Assembly: GCA_024742755.1 (NCBI GenBank)
Contig: JANSXW010000030.1
Location: 1-52,260, forward strand
DNA from: a bacterium
GTDB lineage: Bacteria; Bacteroidota; Bacteroidia; Chitinophagales; Saprospiraceae
Length of the DNA stretch: 52,260 bases
Reading direction: 5' to 3'
This document shows positions 24,938 through 34,239 of this stretch, one piece after another (position 1 is the stretch's first letter; each line of letters starts with the position of its first letter). Below the pieces are notes generated by a model. It did no database searches. It was given only the letters and a program-made list of their open reading frames with translations, and had not been told where the DNA came from. A program made the translations under genes and the position numbers.

Positions 24938-26647
24938 ATGAAAAACCATGCTTCCTTACTGTTTTTTCTGGTCCTGCTGTGGAGCTGCAACAGCTCCGAA
25001 ACCAAAGCGCCTCCCTACACTGCACAAAAAACAGCCCTGGGGAATGAGGCCGCCGTGGTCTCCCCCCACCCGCTGACGACGCAGGTCGGTATCGATATCC
25101 TCAAAAAAGGAGGGAATGCCGTAGATGCTGCCATTGCCGTGCAGTTTGCCATGGCGGTGGCCTATCCGCGGGCCGGCAACCTGGGCGGGGGTGGCTTTAT
25201 GGTGCTCCGTCAGCCTGATGGCACCACGGATGCCCTTGACTACCGGGAACGCGCGCCACTCGGTGCTCAGCGGGACATGTACCTCGACAGTACCGGGCAG
25301 GTGGTGGAAGGGCTTAGCCGCAACGATGCGCTGGCAGCGGGCATCCCGGGCACAGTAGCGGGCATGGAAGCGGCCTTCAACAAATACAGCACCCTGAAGG
25401 ACTGGAGCGCGCTGCTGGAACCTGCCATCCAACTGGCGGAGGAGGGCTACCCCATCTCCCCTGCCGAAGCCGAACGCCTCCATGGGTTTCAGGAAGCCTT
25501 CCGGACCTACAACGAAGGGCCAAACCCTTTCATCCGCGATACTTTCGAAGCCTGGCAAGTCCTCCGGCAACCGGTCCTCGCCCGCACCCTGCGCAAGATT
25601 CAGCAAAGGGGCGCCCGGGGGTTCTACGAAGGCCCGGTAGCAGAGGCTATGGTAGCAGAATCCCAATCCCGCAACGGTATCTTCACATTGGAAGACCTAC
25701 AGGGCTATGAAGCAGCCTGGCGCACGCCTACCCGCGCCAATTACCGGGGCTACACCGTCATCAGCATGCCCCCGGCTTCCAGCGGTGGGGTGGCGCTTTC
25801 GCAAATGTTAAATATGGTGGAACCCTTTGACCTGCATGAAAAGCCCTTCCACAGCGCTGAGGCCGTCCACCTGATGGTGGAAGCAGAGCGCCGGGCCTTC
25901 GCTGACCGGGCAGCCCACCTGGGAGATACCGACTTCTACGACGTGCCTATGGATTCACTGATGAGCCGGGCTTACCTCGACCGGCAGATGGCTGACTTCG
26001 ACCCCGGCCAGGCGACGCCCAGCGACAATATCATTGCCGGAGATTTCCAACTGCTTAAGGAAAGTTTTGAAACCACTCATACCTCCGTGGTAGACGCCGA
26101 AGGACAGGCCGTATCCATCACCACTACGCTCAATTCCAACTTTGGATCCAAGGTGTGGGTACGGGGCGGCGGCTTTTTCCTCAACAACGAGATGGACGAC
26201 TTCAGTGCCAAGCCCGGGGTACCGAATCAATTTGGGCTGGTGGGGGCCGAGGCCAATGCCATTGCCCCTCGAAAGCGGATGCTCAGCTCTATGACGCCCA
26301 CCATCGTTGAGCGGGACGGGCAGTTGTACATGGTGCTCGGTGCGCCGGGCGGCTCCACCATCATTACAGCCGTTTTTCAGGTCATCACCAACGTAACGGA
26401 CTTTGGGATGTCACTGGAGGAGGCGGTAAATGCCGGCCGTTTCCACCACCAATGGCTGCCTGATGAAATCCTGGTGGAGCGTGGCGCCCTGCCCGACGGC
26501 ACGATGGCAGAGCTCAAAGCCATGGGGCACACCTTCCGCGAAATTGAGCGCATGGCGGTCATCAAGGCTATCCTCAAAGACAAGGACGGGACGCTCCACG
26601 CGGTGGGCGATTTTCGTAACCCGGATGATGATGCGCGGGGGTATTGA
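24938..26647 (+). CDS. ggt: Gamma-glutamyltransferase
   Basis: 569 residues with a lipoprotein signal (…LLFFLVLLWSC). It has the two-part GGT layout: the large subunit with GGNAVDAAIAVQFAMAVAYP and NLGGGGFM, the self-cleavage nucleophile Thr379 in TTHTSVVDAEG (a small subunit of about 190 residues would follow, the usual length), then LNSNFGSKVWVRGGGFFLNNEMDDF, RKRMLSSMTPTIV and GAPGGSTI. The enzyme cleaves the gamma-glutamyl bond of glutathione and related peptides outside the cytoplasm. The ATG at 24938 was preferred to a GTG three codons earlier. It converges with the E1 dehydrogenase gene. Confidence 0.93.
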   Translation: MKNHASLLFFLVLLWSCNSSETKAPPYTAQKTALGNEAAVVSPHPLTTQVGIDILKKGGNAVDAAIAVQFAMAVAYPRAGNLGGGGFMVLRQPDGTTDALDYRERAPLGAQRDMYLDSTGQVVEGLSRNDALAAGIPGTVAGMEAAFNKYSTLKDWSALLEPAIQLAEEGYPISPAEAERLHGFQEAFRTYNEGPNPFIRDTFEAWQVLRQPVLARTLRKIQQRGARGFYEGPVAEAMVAESQSRNGIFTLEDLQGYEAAWRTPTRANYRGYTVISMPPASSGGVALSQMLNMVEPFDLHEKPFHSAEAVHLMVEAERRAFADRAAHLGDTDFYDVPMDSLMSRAYLDRQMADFDPGQATPSDNIIAGDFQLLKESFETTHTSVVDAEGQAVSITTTLNSNFGSKVWVRGGGFFLNNEMDDFSAKPGVPNQFGLVGAEANAIAPRKRMLSSMTPTIVERDGQLYMVLGAPGGSTIITAVFQVITNVTDFGMSLEEAVNAGRFHHQWLPDEILVERGALPDGTMAELKAMGHTFREIERMAVIKAILKDKDGTLHAVGDFRNPDDDARGY

Positions 26648-26734
26648 GCAAACTTTGGGGATCAAAAAAGTAATGCCCATGCCCCGGGCGAACTCCGGAA
26701 TCTGGGCATTGCATTTTACTAATTGAGGTTAGAC

Positions 26735-26773
26735 TATGTTGGGCATTCATTTTTGGAGCGAATTTCCAACATA
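26735..26773. repeat. Hairpin between convergent ggt and E1 genes
   Basis: TATGTTGG (26735-26742) pairs with CCAACATA (26766-26773), extended by GGT/ACC after a bulge. No T-run follows on either strand. It sits between convergent gene ends, and its AGACTATGTT start also occurs in the repeat at 1-16. Confidence 0.4.
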
Positions 26774-26780
26774 ACCTTAA

Positions 26781-29186
26781 TTAAAGCTTCCCCGGAAAAT
26801 GCCCCGGGTTCACCTCATGCATCATTTTATAAACCTGCTCGAAGACATCCTCGGGGCTTGGCTTGGTGTAGTAATCCCCGTTGGAGCCATAGGGCGGGCG
26901 GTGCGCATGCGCGGTGAGCGTTACCGGATCGGAATCAAGATAGCGGTAGCCGCCCTGTACTTCCAACACCTCCCGCATCATGAATGCCGTAGCGCCGCCG
27001 GGCACATCCTCATCCATAAAAACAATGCGATTGGTCTTTTTCAGAGATTCCAGAATGATGTGCTCGAGGTCGAAAGGCAGCAGGGTCTGCGCATCGATCA
27101 ATTCTACAGAAATGCCCTGCTGTTCCAGCAACTGCACCCCTGCCTGCGCGACCCGCACGCAGGAGCCGTAAGTAACCAGTGTCACATCCCTTCCTTTACG
27201 CAGTACCTCAGGCAGGCCCAAAGGAATGGTGTATTCGCCTAAATTATCCGGCACGCGCTCTTTCAAACGGTAGCCGTTAAGGCACTCTATGATCAGGGCA
27301 GGGTCGTCAGACTGCAGAATGGTGTTGTAGAAGCCAGCCGCTTGGACCATATCGCGGGGCACAATAACGTACATCCCACGCAGCGCGTTCAAAATCATAC
27401 CCATAGGTGAGCCGGCATGCCAGATACCCTCCAACCGGTGCCCGCGCGTTCGGATGATCGCCGGTGCTTTTTGCTGTCCGTTGCTGCGCCAGCGTACTGT
27501 TGCCAGGTCATCCATGAGTGGCTGCAGCCCGTAAATCAGGTAATCGAGGTACTGAATCTCTGCGATAGGGCGTAGGCCACGCATCGCCATGCCAACCGCC
27601 TGCCCCATGATGGTCCATTCCCGGATGCCGGCATCGAAGACCCGGCCTTTGCCATATTTTTGTTGCATGCCTGCAAAGCCCTGATTCACATCGCCGATAT
27701 CGCCCACATCTTCACCAAAGGCACAAAGCTCCGGATATTGCTCCAGCTTTTTATCGAAGAAGGCGTTGAGGACTTCGTAGCCATTTTTCACTTCTGATTC
27801 ATCAGAAAACGCTTTGTGCACCACTGGCACATTCAGGGCTGCCTGAGGAGAATCACTGTGCAGGTGCGCATGGTAATGCTTGTGAGCCAGCTGATAGGAT
27901 TGCTCAATCCAGTTGCGGAGATTGGATTCGGCGTCCAGCCCGGCCCCCATAATCTGGAAGAGCATGCGGCGGGCAACTTGTGTCACCTCACCGTCTACCG
28001 GGTGCATGAGCTGGTCCAGCTCCTGCTTCAGCTCGTCGCAGGGGCCTTCATCCGCCGGGATTTGATCAAAGACTGCTTTGAGGTCCTTTAACCGCTTTTT
28101 GGTCGGCGCGTTCGCAGCTTTCCAGGCCTTGTCGCGGCACTCCTTGGCATAAGCTTTGGCATCCTTGCGGATTTTCTTCGCTTCCTCTTCGGTGAAAATA
28201 CCTTCCTTGACCATCCACCGCTCCATCAGCAGGATGGGGTCGTGGTCTTTTTCCCACTGCAGGCGCTCTTTTGATTTGTAGCGTTCGTGAGAACCGGAAG
28301 TGGAGTGCCCCTGTGGCTGAGTAACTTCTGTAATGTGGAACAGGGCCGGGCGGTGGGTCTCCCGCATTTTGGCGATACCTTTCATATAGGTTTCCACCAG
28401 TTGCGGATAATTGCCTGCTTTGACCACATAAATGTCTATGCCGGTATCATCGCCTTCGGTTTGAAAACCCTGAAGTGCTTTGGAGATGCTCGCTTTAGCC
28501 GTTTGGTACTCAATCGGCACGGAAATACCGTAGCCATCGTCCCAAACTGAAATGGCAAGCGGCACCTGTTGAACAGCAGCAGCATTGACGGTTTCCCAAA
28601 AGACGCCTTCGGAAGTCGAGGCATCACCGATGGTCACAAAGCTGATTTCCTTACCGTCCTGAGAGAAGTCTCCCCCATTGAGCATTGCTGCATTTACCCG
28701 GTAATGTTTGGAAGCCAGGGCAAGGCCGAGCGCACGGGCCATCTGCCCGGCGGTGCTGGAAATATCTGCGCTAACATTATAATGATTGAGCAAGTCGAGC
28801 CATTCGCCTTCGTCATCAATGGTAGGGGTAGCGAAGTGGCCATTCATCTGACGGCCACCGGAGAAGGGGTCATTTTCAGGGTCGGCATAGAGCTGGGCGA
28901 AGAAGTCTTCCACCGTTGCCAGGCCAAGGGCGAACATAAAGGTCTGGTCGCGGTAATAACCGCTGCGCCAGTCGCCTTTGCGGAACGCTTTGGCCATAGC
29001 CACCTGAGGCACCTCTTTGCCATCGCCGGTAATCCCGAATTTGGCTTTTCCGGTCAGCACTTCCTTGCGGGCTAACAAGCTGGCTTCCCGGCTGATACAG
29101 CAAATTTCAAAATCTTTGATAATTGATGCTCTGGATGGCCCGTCTTCTGAGTTCGCAGATTCACGGGTGAAAGAATGGTCTAGCAT
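26781..29186 (-). CDS. 2-oxoacid dehydrogenase E1, fused alpha and beta subunits
   Basis: 801 residues. The first half is an E1-alpha (residues ~20-380) with the thiamine diphosphate motif GDASTSEGVFWETVNAAAV, STAGQMARALGLALA and RETHRPALFHITEVTQPQGHS. A linker (~380-470; charged, EEEAKKIRKDAKAYAKECR) leads to E1-beta (~480-800) with CAFGEDVGDIGDVNQGFAGMQQKYG, EIQYLDYLIYGLQPL, MGMILNALRGMYVIVPRD and IELIDAQTLLPFD-like SVELIDAQTLLPFDLEH. Such single-chain proteins are common in Bacteroidota and oxidatively decarboxylate branched-chain or other 2-oxoacids to acyl-CoA, together with E2 and E3, which are not in the window. The start at 29186 (MLDHSFTRES) was preferred to an extension with no conserved sequence. 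Confidence 0.9.
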   Translation of the reverse strand: MLDHSFTRESANSEDGPSRASIIKDFEICCISREASLLARKEVLTGKAKFGITGDGKEVPQVAMAKAFRKGDWRSGYYRDQTFMFALGLATVEDFFAQLYADPENDPFSGGRQMNGHFATPTIDDEGEWLDLLNHYNVSADISSTAGQMARALGLALASKHYRVNAAMLNGGDFSQDGKEISFVTIGDASTSEGVFWETVNAAAVQQVPLAISVWDDGYGISVPIEYQTAKASISKALQGFQTEGDDTGIDIYVVKAGNYPQLVETYMKGIAKMRETHRPALFHITEVTQPQGHSTSGSHERYKSKERLQWEKDHDPILLMERWMVKEGIFTEEEAKKIRKDAKAYAKECRDKAWKAANAPTKKRLKDLKAVFDQIPADEGPCDELKQELDQLMHPVDGEVTQVARRMLFQIMGAGLDAESNLRNWIEQSYQLAHKHYHAHLHSDSPQAALNVPVVHKAFSDESEVKNGYEVLNAFFDKKLEQYPELCAFGEDVGDIGDVNQGFAGMQQKYGKGRVFDAGIREWTIMGQAVGMAMRGLRPIAEIQYLDYLIYGLQPLMDDLATVRWRSNGQQKAPAIIRTRGHRLEGIWHAGSPMGMILNALRGMYVIVPRDMVQAAGFYNTILQSDDPALIIECLNGYRLKERVPDNLGEYTIPLGLPEVLRKGRDVTLVTYGSCVRVAQAGVQLLEQQGISVELIDAQTLLPFDLEHIILESLKKTNRIVFMDEDVPGGATAFMMREVLEVQGGYRYLDSDPVTLTAHAHRPPYGSNGDYYTKPSPEDVFEQVYKMMHEVNPGHFPGKL

Positions 29187-29431
29187 ACTTTTATCAGTTG
29201 TACTGGTTATAATTTGGTTTATCTTGCACTTTTGCAAAATTTAATTTCAAAGGGCTTGGTTTTGGCTTTGCTAATATACAAAAAATTTGGCACAAACCCC
29301 ATCAAAATAGACAAAGAAAGCCTGTATTTGTTCGGATTCTGAGCCGTACGGCACTGTTTGTTAACGGGTGGATTAACAACTCATTAACCATAATGTAAGC
29401 GGTTCAGCTTTTATATTGGTAGCATTAACTG

Positions 29432-29439
29432 TATTTTTG
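29432..29439 (+). promoter_or_regulatory. -7 promoter element before the DUF1573 gene
   Basis: TATTTTTG matches TAnnTTTG exactly, 46 bases before the start at 29486. The -33 box is weak (CTTT at 29408-29411, the expected distance). The rest of 29187-29431 is AT-rich and holds no gene. Confidence 0.45.
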
Positions 29440-29485
29440 GGTCGCATCCAATTTATTTGTGATCTATCAAAAAAAGAATAACGTG

Positions 29486-29959
29486 ATGAAGAAAGTATTT
29501 TCCGTATTAGCGCTGCTGGCCCTGGTAGCTACTGTAGGATTCAGTCAGAATGATGCTGCTGCCACTCCGGTTGCTGCCGAGGAGACCAAAGAAGGCCCTC
29601 AGATGTCCTTTGAATCCGAAACTGTAGACTATGGCACGATTGAGCAGGGATCTGACCCTTACCGTGTATTCAAGTTTACCAACACGGGCACAGAGCCTCT
29701 GATCATCACGCACGCCAAGGGCAGCTGTGGCTGTACCGTGCCTACATATCCGAAAGAGCCAATCGCACCAGGTGAAACCAACGAAATCAAAGTTCGCTAC
29801 GACACGAACCGCCTTGGCAAATTCACCAAGCGGGTAACTTTGACGACCAACGCCGGCGATGAGAAGCAGATGCTGACCATTAAGGGCGAAGTGGTGAAGA
29901 AACCGGAAGAGCCTGCTGGACTGCCTGCCAACGAAGGCAACATGTTCAACAATCAGTAA
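29486..29959 (+). CDS. Secreted DUF1573-domain protein
   Basis: 157 residues. A signal peptide (MKKVFSVLALLALVATVGFSQ) precedes one immunoglobulin-like DUF1573 domain (~45-140): DYGTIEQGSDPYRVFKFTNTG, LIITHAKGSCGCTVPTYPKEPI with the SCGC pair, PGETNEIKVRYDT and GKFTKRVTLTTNAG. DUF1573 proteins are widespread and abundant in Bacteroidota, and their role is not established. The ATG at 29486 was chosen for the signal peptide. It is followed by a strong terminator, so it is monocistronic. Confidence 0.9.
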   Translation: MKKVFSVLALLALVATVGFSQNDAAATPVAAEETKEGPQMSFESETVDYGTIEQGSDPYRVFKFTNTGTEPLIITHAKGSCGCTVPTYPKEPIAPGETNEIKVRYDTNRLGKFTKRVTLTTNAGDEKQMLTIKGEVVKKPEEPAGLPANEGNMFNNQ

Positions 29960-29984
29960 TTGTTACTCGCTAACTGCTGAATTG

Positions 29985-30024
29985 AAAAGCCCCGGACTGA
30001 TCGTCAGCCCGGGGCTTTTCTTTT
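29985..30024 (+). terminator. Intrinsic terminator of the DUF1573 gene
   Basis: AAAAGCCCCGG (29985-29995) pairs with CCGGGGCTTTT (30009-30019), an 11-bp stem, followed by CTTTT. It lies 25 bases after the stop. Confidence 0.85.
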
Positions 30025-30133
30025 GGGCTCCCCGCAGTTCGCTCTCAACCGGCAGAAAACGCAGTCTATGAGCACTCACAAACCTTTTTGCCCCAATCGG
30101 GTTATTGCTGGTGCAGCCCTTAACAAGAGGGAT

Positions 30134-30208
30134 AAAAAAACCCTTACTTGCAATGAAGTAAGGGCCTCTAACCCAAACAAATAAACACAAAAACTACTTC
30201 TTAAGTGC
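30134..30208 (-). ncRNA. Candidate small RNA of about 75 nt, novel
   Basis: On the minus strand a full promoter (30215-30246) predicts a start near 30208. The transcript would run through a U-rich stretch (TTTATTTGTTTGGG) to a terminator hairpin: AGGCCCTTACT side 30164-30157 pairing with AGTAAGGG at 30148-30141, followed by seven Ts at 30140-30134. It holds no credible reading frame. The region lies between the DUF1573 terminator and yaaA, with no minus-strand protein gene upstream to explain the terminator. The RNA is inferred from sequence alone. Confidence 0.55.
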
Positions 30209-30214
30209 GTGTCA

Positions 30215-30246
30215 CAAACATAGGATGAATTATAATAATAGCCAAA
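30215..30246 (-). promoter_or_regulatory. Promoter of the candidate small RNA
   Basis: On the minus strand: TTTG (30246-30243), a 20-base spacer, TATGTTTG (30222-30215). Spacer length equals that of the SRP RNA promoter in this window. The TTTGTGACA motif overlapping its start occurs again at 30261-30269 and 30434-30442, and its core TGTGACA at 30373-30367. Confidence 0.65.
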
Positions 30247-30455
30247 TAAATATATTTGGTTTTGTGACATCCTACATATGCTTTACGACATGCAATATAT
30301 AAAAAATACAACAATCAACAGCATTTTTTCGTGACGAATTTGCACACCCCTGGTAAGTATTTGTGGTGTCACACTTTTTTTCATTTAACTCATTTAAGGG
30401 GCAAGGCACAAAGACGTAACGAAAAACAACAACTTTGTGACATAAAAACCTAGAC

Positions 30456-31226
30456 ATGCTTTTACTACTTTCACCAGCTAAGACACTGGATTACGCTGAG
30501 CCTTCTACAGACTTGCACGATCAGCCCCGGTTGCTAAGTGACAGTCAGCCTCTGATCGATATCCTGAAGGACAAATCAGAATCAGAGCTCATGGACCTCA
30601 TGAAAATCAGCGAAGACCTCGCCACTGTTAACCGGGAGCGCTATCAGGACTTCGAGACGCCCTTTGACCTGAATAATGCCAAGCAGTCTGTTTTGGCTTT
30701 CAAAGGCGATGTGTATGTCGGGCTGGGCGCAGAGGACTTCTCAGAAGCAGACCTCCAATTCGCGCAAACACAACTCCGCATCCTCTCCGGGCTTTACGGC
30801 GTGCTCCGCCCGCTGGACCTGATGCAGCCCTATCGGCTCGAAATGGGCACCAAGCTACAAAACGAACGCGGCAAAAACCTCTATGAATACTGGGGCAACC
30901 GCATCACCGAGCTGCTCAATGCCGACCTGAACGCCAACGGACAGGACAAAAGCGTAGTCAACCTGGCTTCCAAAGAGTATTTCTCTGCCGTGAAGCCCAA
31001 AGCCCTCGCGGGAAAGCTCTATCAGATTGACTTCAAGGAACACCGGGACGGAAAATACAAAATCATTGCCTTTTACGCCAAGAAGGCACGTGGTATGATG
31101 GCGCGCTACGCTGTCAAAAACCGCATCACTGCCCCGGAAGGCCTCAAAGCTTTCGATATGGACGGCTACACCTTTAATGCGGAGCTTTCCAAAGACCAGC
31201 ACTTTGTGTTTACCCGTGAAAGCTAA
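30456..31226 (+). CDS. yaaA: Peroxide stress protein YaaA
   Basis: 256 residues, the normal length of YaaA (DUF328), a cytoplasmic DNA-binding protein that lowers free intracellular iron during hydrogen peroxide stress in E. coli. The conserved start LLLLSPAKTLDY, AFKGDVYVGLGAEDFS, LRILSGLYGVLRPLDLMQPYRLEMGTKL, NLASKEYFSAV and AFYAKKARGMMARY are all present. The leader before it (30260-30455) is AT-rich and carries repeated TGTGACA motifs and a TATATTTG box at 30251-30258. The stop overlaps the convergent hypothetical gene by 4 bases. Confidence 0.93.
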   Translation: MLLLLSPAKTLDYAEPSTDLHDQPRLLSDSQPLIDILKDKSESELMDLMKISEDLATVNRERYQDFETPFDLNNAKQSVLAFKGDVYVGLGAEDFSEADLQFAQTQLRILSGLYGVLRPLDLMQPYRLEMGTKLQNERGKNLYEYWGNRITELLNADLNANGQDKSVVNLASKEYFSAVKPKALAGKLYQIDFKEHRDGKYKIIAFYAKKARGMMARYAVKNRITAPEGLKAFDMDGYTFNAELSKDQHFVFTRES

Positions 31227-31780
31227 TCCTGACTGTCCGTAAGTTGGAGGTAGTCCCGGACGGTCATTAAAAAGTAGGACCGCTCGTCCCCATCCTCAAA
31301 AAGCGGGGCGAAGGTGGAATCCGTGGCAGCGGCATACCATGCCTCGCCCCGCTTCAGGCTTTCGTAGAGGCGCAGCCCCAGTTCATATTGCTGCACCGGC
31401 GTAGGCGGTTGCAGTTGCAGGACTTCAGAAGACCAACTGGTATCTTGCGACAGGGTCAATGGCGACAGGAAGCCCGCCTCCCAATCATTGGGCTGCAGGA
31501 AAAGGTAGGCCTCATCCTCCAGCCAGTTGTTGGCGATGACCGGATAAAGGGCCGGGCGCCTGGTAACGGTCTCAAATCTGTTGAGCCGGTACAACTCAAT
31601 GCGGCTCTTGGGCTGCTCCTCCACCGTATACTGCGTGCTCCGCATATTCTTGAAATACAGCAGGGAAGGCGGGGTGGTGCGGAACCGGCGGTCTCCTGTA
31701 CCCATTTGACGCTCAGTGGAATCAGGGCTACAGGCCATACAAATCAAAAAAAGGCCCGTGACAGCCCAGGAAGTTTTCAT
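31223..31780 (-). CDS. Hypothetical lipoprotein
   Basis: 185 residues with a lipoprotein signal (MKTSWAVTGLFLICMAC, Cys17) and a low-complexity start (SPDSTERQMGTGDRRF). The rest has LLYFKNMRSTQYTVEEQ, RIELYRLN, LYPVIANNWLEDEAYLFLQPNDW and ALYESLKRGE-like segments suggesting a mixed alpha/beta domain. Not recognised as a named family. It faces yaaA with a 4-base overlap and diverges from the penicillin-acylase-like gene. Function unknown. Confidence 0.7.
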   Translation of the reverse strand: MKTSWAVTGLFLICMACSPDSTERQMGTGDRRFRTTPPSLLYFKNMRSTQYTVEEQPKSRIELYRLNRFETVTRRPALYPVIANNWLEDEAYLFLQPNDWEAGFLSPLTLSQDTSWSSEVLQLQPPTPVQQYELGLRLYESLKRGEAWYAAATDSTFAPLFEDGDERSYFLMTVRDYLQLTDSQD

Positions 31781-31813
31781 ATCTTTCTTTTTTAAATTGC
31801 CCTAACTAACAAC

Positions 31814-34237
31814 ATGCGACAGATAAGGTTTTTTTTAGCCCTGCTGCTGACCACCGGCCTGACGATACTGGCCAGCCTGCACCAGCCCCTGGGGTCTCCC
31901 CTGCCCGCAACCGGCCAGTTCCTAAGCCCTTTTACCGGCTTTTGGCAAAATGCAGAACGGACCGATCAATTCCCGGACGAAGACCTGGTATTCCCCCAAC
32001 TTTCCGCTCAAAGCGAAGTCCTGTTCGACGAGCGGGGCGTGCCCCACATCTTTGCGCAAAGCAACGAGGATGCTGCTTTCTTACAGGGCTATATTCATGC
32101 CCGCGACCGGCTCTGGCAGATGGACATTTCAGTACGGGCGACCATTGGGCGCCTCTCTGAAGTCATGGGGGAACGCACGCTTGAACGCGACCGCCTGCAA
32201 AGGCGAAAGGGGCTGCTGTGGGGCGCTGAAAACGCCCTCAAAAAGTGGATGTCCTCCCCCGAGGAAGCCGCTATGATCAATGCATATTGTGAAGGGGCCA
32301 ATGCCTACATCAATAGCCTCAGCCCTGCCGGTTATCCGATAGAATTCAAGCTGCTCGGTTATGCGCCGGAGCCCTGGACGCCCCTGCACATCGCTGCCTT
32401 TTACAAATCTATGTCAGAAGCCCTGTGCAGCCGGCACGAGGACATCCCCGCCACCAATGCGCGGTTGCTGCTTGGCGACAGCCTTTTCCAGGTGCTTTAC
32501 CCCGAACACAACCCGAAGCAATCCCCTATTATTCCGGATGTGGTTCAGTGGGATTTTAATCCATTGCCCCTGGCGCCTTCCGCAACCGGTGACAGCATGC
32601 TGAGCAGCGGGGCCACCCGGACGCCCTTCGAGCTCCCTTCGCCATTCATAGGAAGCAATAACTGGGCCGTAAGTGCCGAAAAAACAGCCAACGGAGCGCC
32701 CATTCTCTGCAACGACCCCCACCTGCAGCTCCGACTGCCCGCAGTGTGGTATGAAGTGCAGATGCAGACGCCGGATTACAATGCTTACGGCGTTTCCTTT
32801 CCGGGCGTGCCGGGCATCATAATTGGTTTTAACAAAGACATGGCCTGGGGCGTCACAAATGTAGGGCACGATGTGCTTGACTGGTACCGGATCGATTGGG
32901 CGAACCCCGAGAAAACAGCCTACCGGGTAGATGGGGAGGAAAAACCCGTGCGGGAAGTCGTGGAGGTCATTCAGGTCAGGGGGCGCGGGGAGCCGCTCCG
33001 GGACACCGTCCGCTACACCATTTGGGGGCCGGTCACCTTCGATGACCCGGAACACCCACAGCACGACATGGCGATGCGCTGGCTGGCTCACGATGAACCG
33101 GCAGAAAAGCCTTTTTACGCCCTTGGAGTCTTCACCCGCCTGATGAGCGGGCAAGGCCTGTCCGATTACCAAACCGCCCTGCGTGGGTGGGAAAGCCCTG
33201 CTCAGAACTTTGTCTTCGCCAGCAAAGCCAATGATATTGCGATCACCGTAAATGGGAAACTGCCGCTCAAAGAAGACCAACAAGGCCGCTTCGTACAAGA
33301 CGGCAGCCGCTCGGCTTCAGGCTGGAAAGGCTTTATCCCGCACGAGCACCTGCCGAGGGTCGTCAATCCAGAACGGGGCTTTGTCTCCTCTGCCAACCAA
33401 CGGTCCACTGCTCCTGATTATCCCTATTATTACAACGGTGGCTTTGACGACTACCGGGGCCGCTACATCAACCGCCGGTTAGCAGAAATGGACAACATTA
33501 CCGTGGAGGACATGAAAGCCCTCCAATTGGACAGCCGTAGCCTGAAACCGGAGGATGCCCTGCCGGTACTGCTGCAACTGCTCGACAGTACGGCTTCCGA
33601 ATTGCGGACAGACGAACGGGTCAAAGCACTGAGAAACTGGGACTATAATTTCACCAGAGATGCCGAGGCCCCCAGCCTGTTTGAGGACTGGTTTGAGGCG
33701 GCATACGCACAGGCTTTTGATGAATTCACCGTATGGGAAGATTCCCTGGAAGTCCTCCAACCCGAAGAATGGCGCTTCATTGAGCTGCTTGCAACTCAGC
33801 CCGGGCATGCCATCTTTGACCATCAGTCTACTCCGGAGGTGGAAACCGCTGCGGAGGTGGTCCTGACGGCACTGGAAAAAGCCCTCGAGCAACCGCCGGT
33901 CTCCTGGGCGGAACATAAGTCAACGGACATCGGGCACATGGCCATGATCCCTGCTTTTTCCAGGTTGGACCTGGACGTAGGCGGCTATGGGGATGCACCC
34001 AATGCCATAAAGCCCGACCATGGCCCCTCCTGGCGCATGGTGGTAGAGCTGGGTGAGCGGCCTAATGCGTGGGGCGTGTTCCCTGGTGGCCCTTCCGGCA
34101 ATCCCGGCAGTGCTTTTTACGACCCTATGGTGACGCCCTGGGTGGAAGGCCGGTACAACCGCCTTCACCTTTTGGACAGCCCTGAGGATGCTGCCGTGAA
34201 GCCCCTTTACCGACTCACCTTCAAAACTGCTGAATAG
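31814..34237 (+). CDS. Penicillin acylase family hydrolase
   Basis: 807 residues of the Ntn-hydrolase S45 family. An N-terminal signal or anchor (…ALLLTTGLTILA) precedes a short chain A (RGVPHIFAQSNEDAAFLQGYIHARDRLWQMD) and a spacer. The beta-chain nucleophile Ser281 follows in FIGSNNWAVS, the autoprocessing site, with NDPHLQLRLPAVWYEVQ and the conserved GVTNVGHDVLDWYRI. The family cleaves acyl amides such as penicillins or acyl-homoserine lactones; which one is unknown here. C-terminal segments (GGYGDAPNAIK, GPSWRMVVELG, PGGPSGNPGSAFYDPM) are typical. It is followed 2 bases later by a small membrane protein gene, probably in the same operon. Confidence 0.9.
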   Translation: MRQIRFFLALLLTTGLTILASLHQPLGSPLPATGQFLSPFTGFWQNAERTDQFPDEDLVFPQLSAQSEVLFDERGVPHIFAQSNEDAAFLQGYIHARDRLWQMDISVRATIGRLSEVMGERTLERDRLQRRKGLLWGAENALKKWMSSPEEAAMINAYCEGANAYINSLSPAGYPIEFKLLGYAPEPWTPLHIAAFYKSMSEALCSRHEDIPATNARLLLGDSLFQVLYPEHNPKQSPIIPDVVQWDFNPLPLAPSATGDSMLSSGATRTPFELPSPFIGSNNWAVSAEKTANGAPILCNDPHLQLRLPAVWYEVQMQTPDYNAYGVSFPGVPGIIIGFNKDMAWGVTNVGHDVLDWYRIDWANPEKTAYRVDGEEKPVREVVEVIQVRGRGEPLRDTVRYTIWGPVTFDDPEHPQHDMAMRWLAHDEPAEKPFYALGVFTRLMSGQGLSDYQTALRGWESPAQNFVFASKANDIAITVNGKLPLKEDQQGRFVQDGSRSASGWKGFIPHEHLPRVVNPERGFVSSANQRSTAPDYPYYYNGGFDDYRGRYINRRLAEMDNITVEDMKALQLDSRSLKPEDALPVLLQLLDSTASELRTDERVKALRNWDYNFTRDAEAPSLFEDWFEAAYAQAFDEFTVWEDSLEVLQPEEWRFIELLATQPGHAIFDHQSTPEVETAAEVVLTALEKALEQPPVSWAEHKSTDIGHMAMIPAFSRLDLDVGGYGDAPNAIKPDHGPSWRMVVELGERPNAWGVFPGGPSGNPGSAFYDPMVTPWVEGRYNRLHLLDSPEDAAVKPLYRLTFKTAE

Positions 34238-34239
34238 CT

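Noticed and set aside
30251..30258. TATATTTG as a sure yaaA promoter
   Set aside because: Exact -7 match, but no TTTG about 20 bases upstream and a 190-base leader would result; mentioned only as a possibility.
32414..33298. Minus-strand frame of 294 codons inside the penicillin acylase gene
   Set aside because: The acylase frame has the nucleophile and all family motifs; the opposite frame has none.
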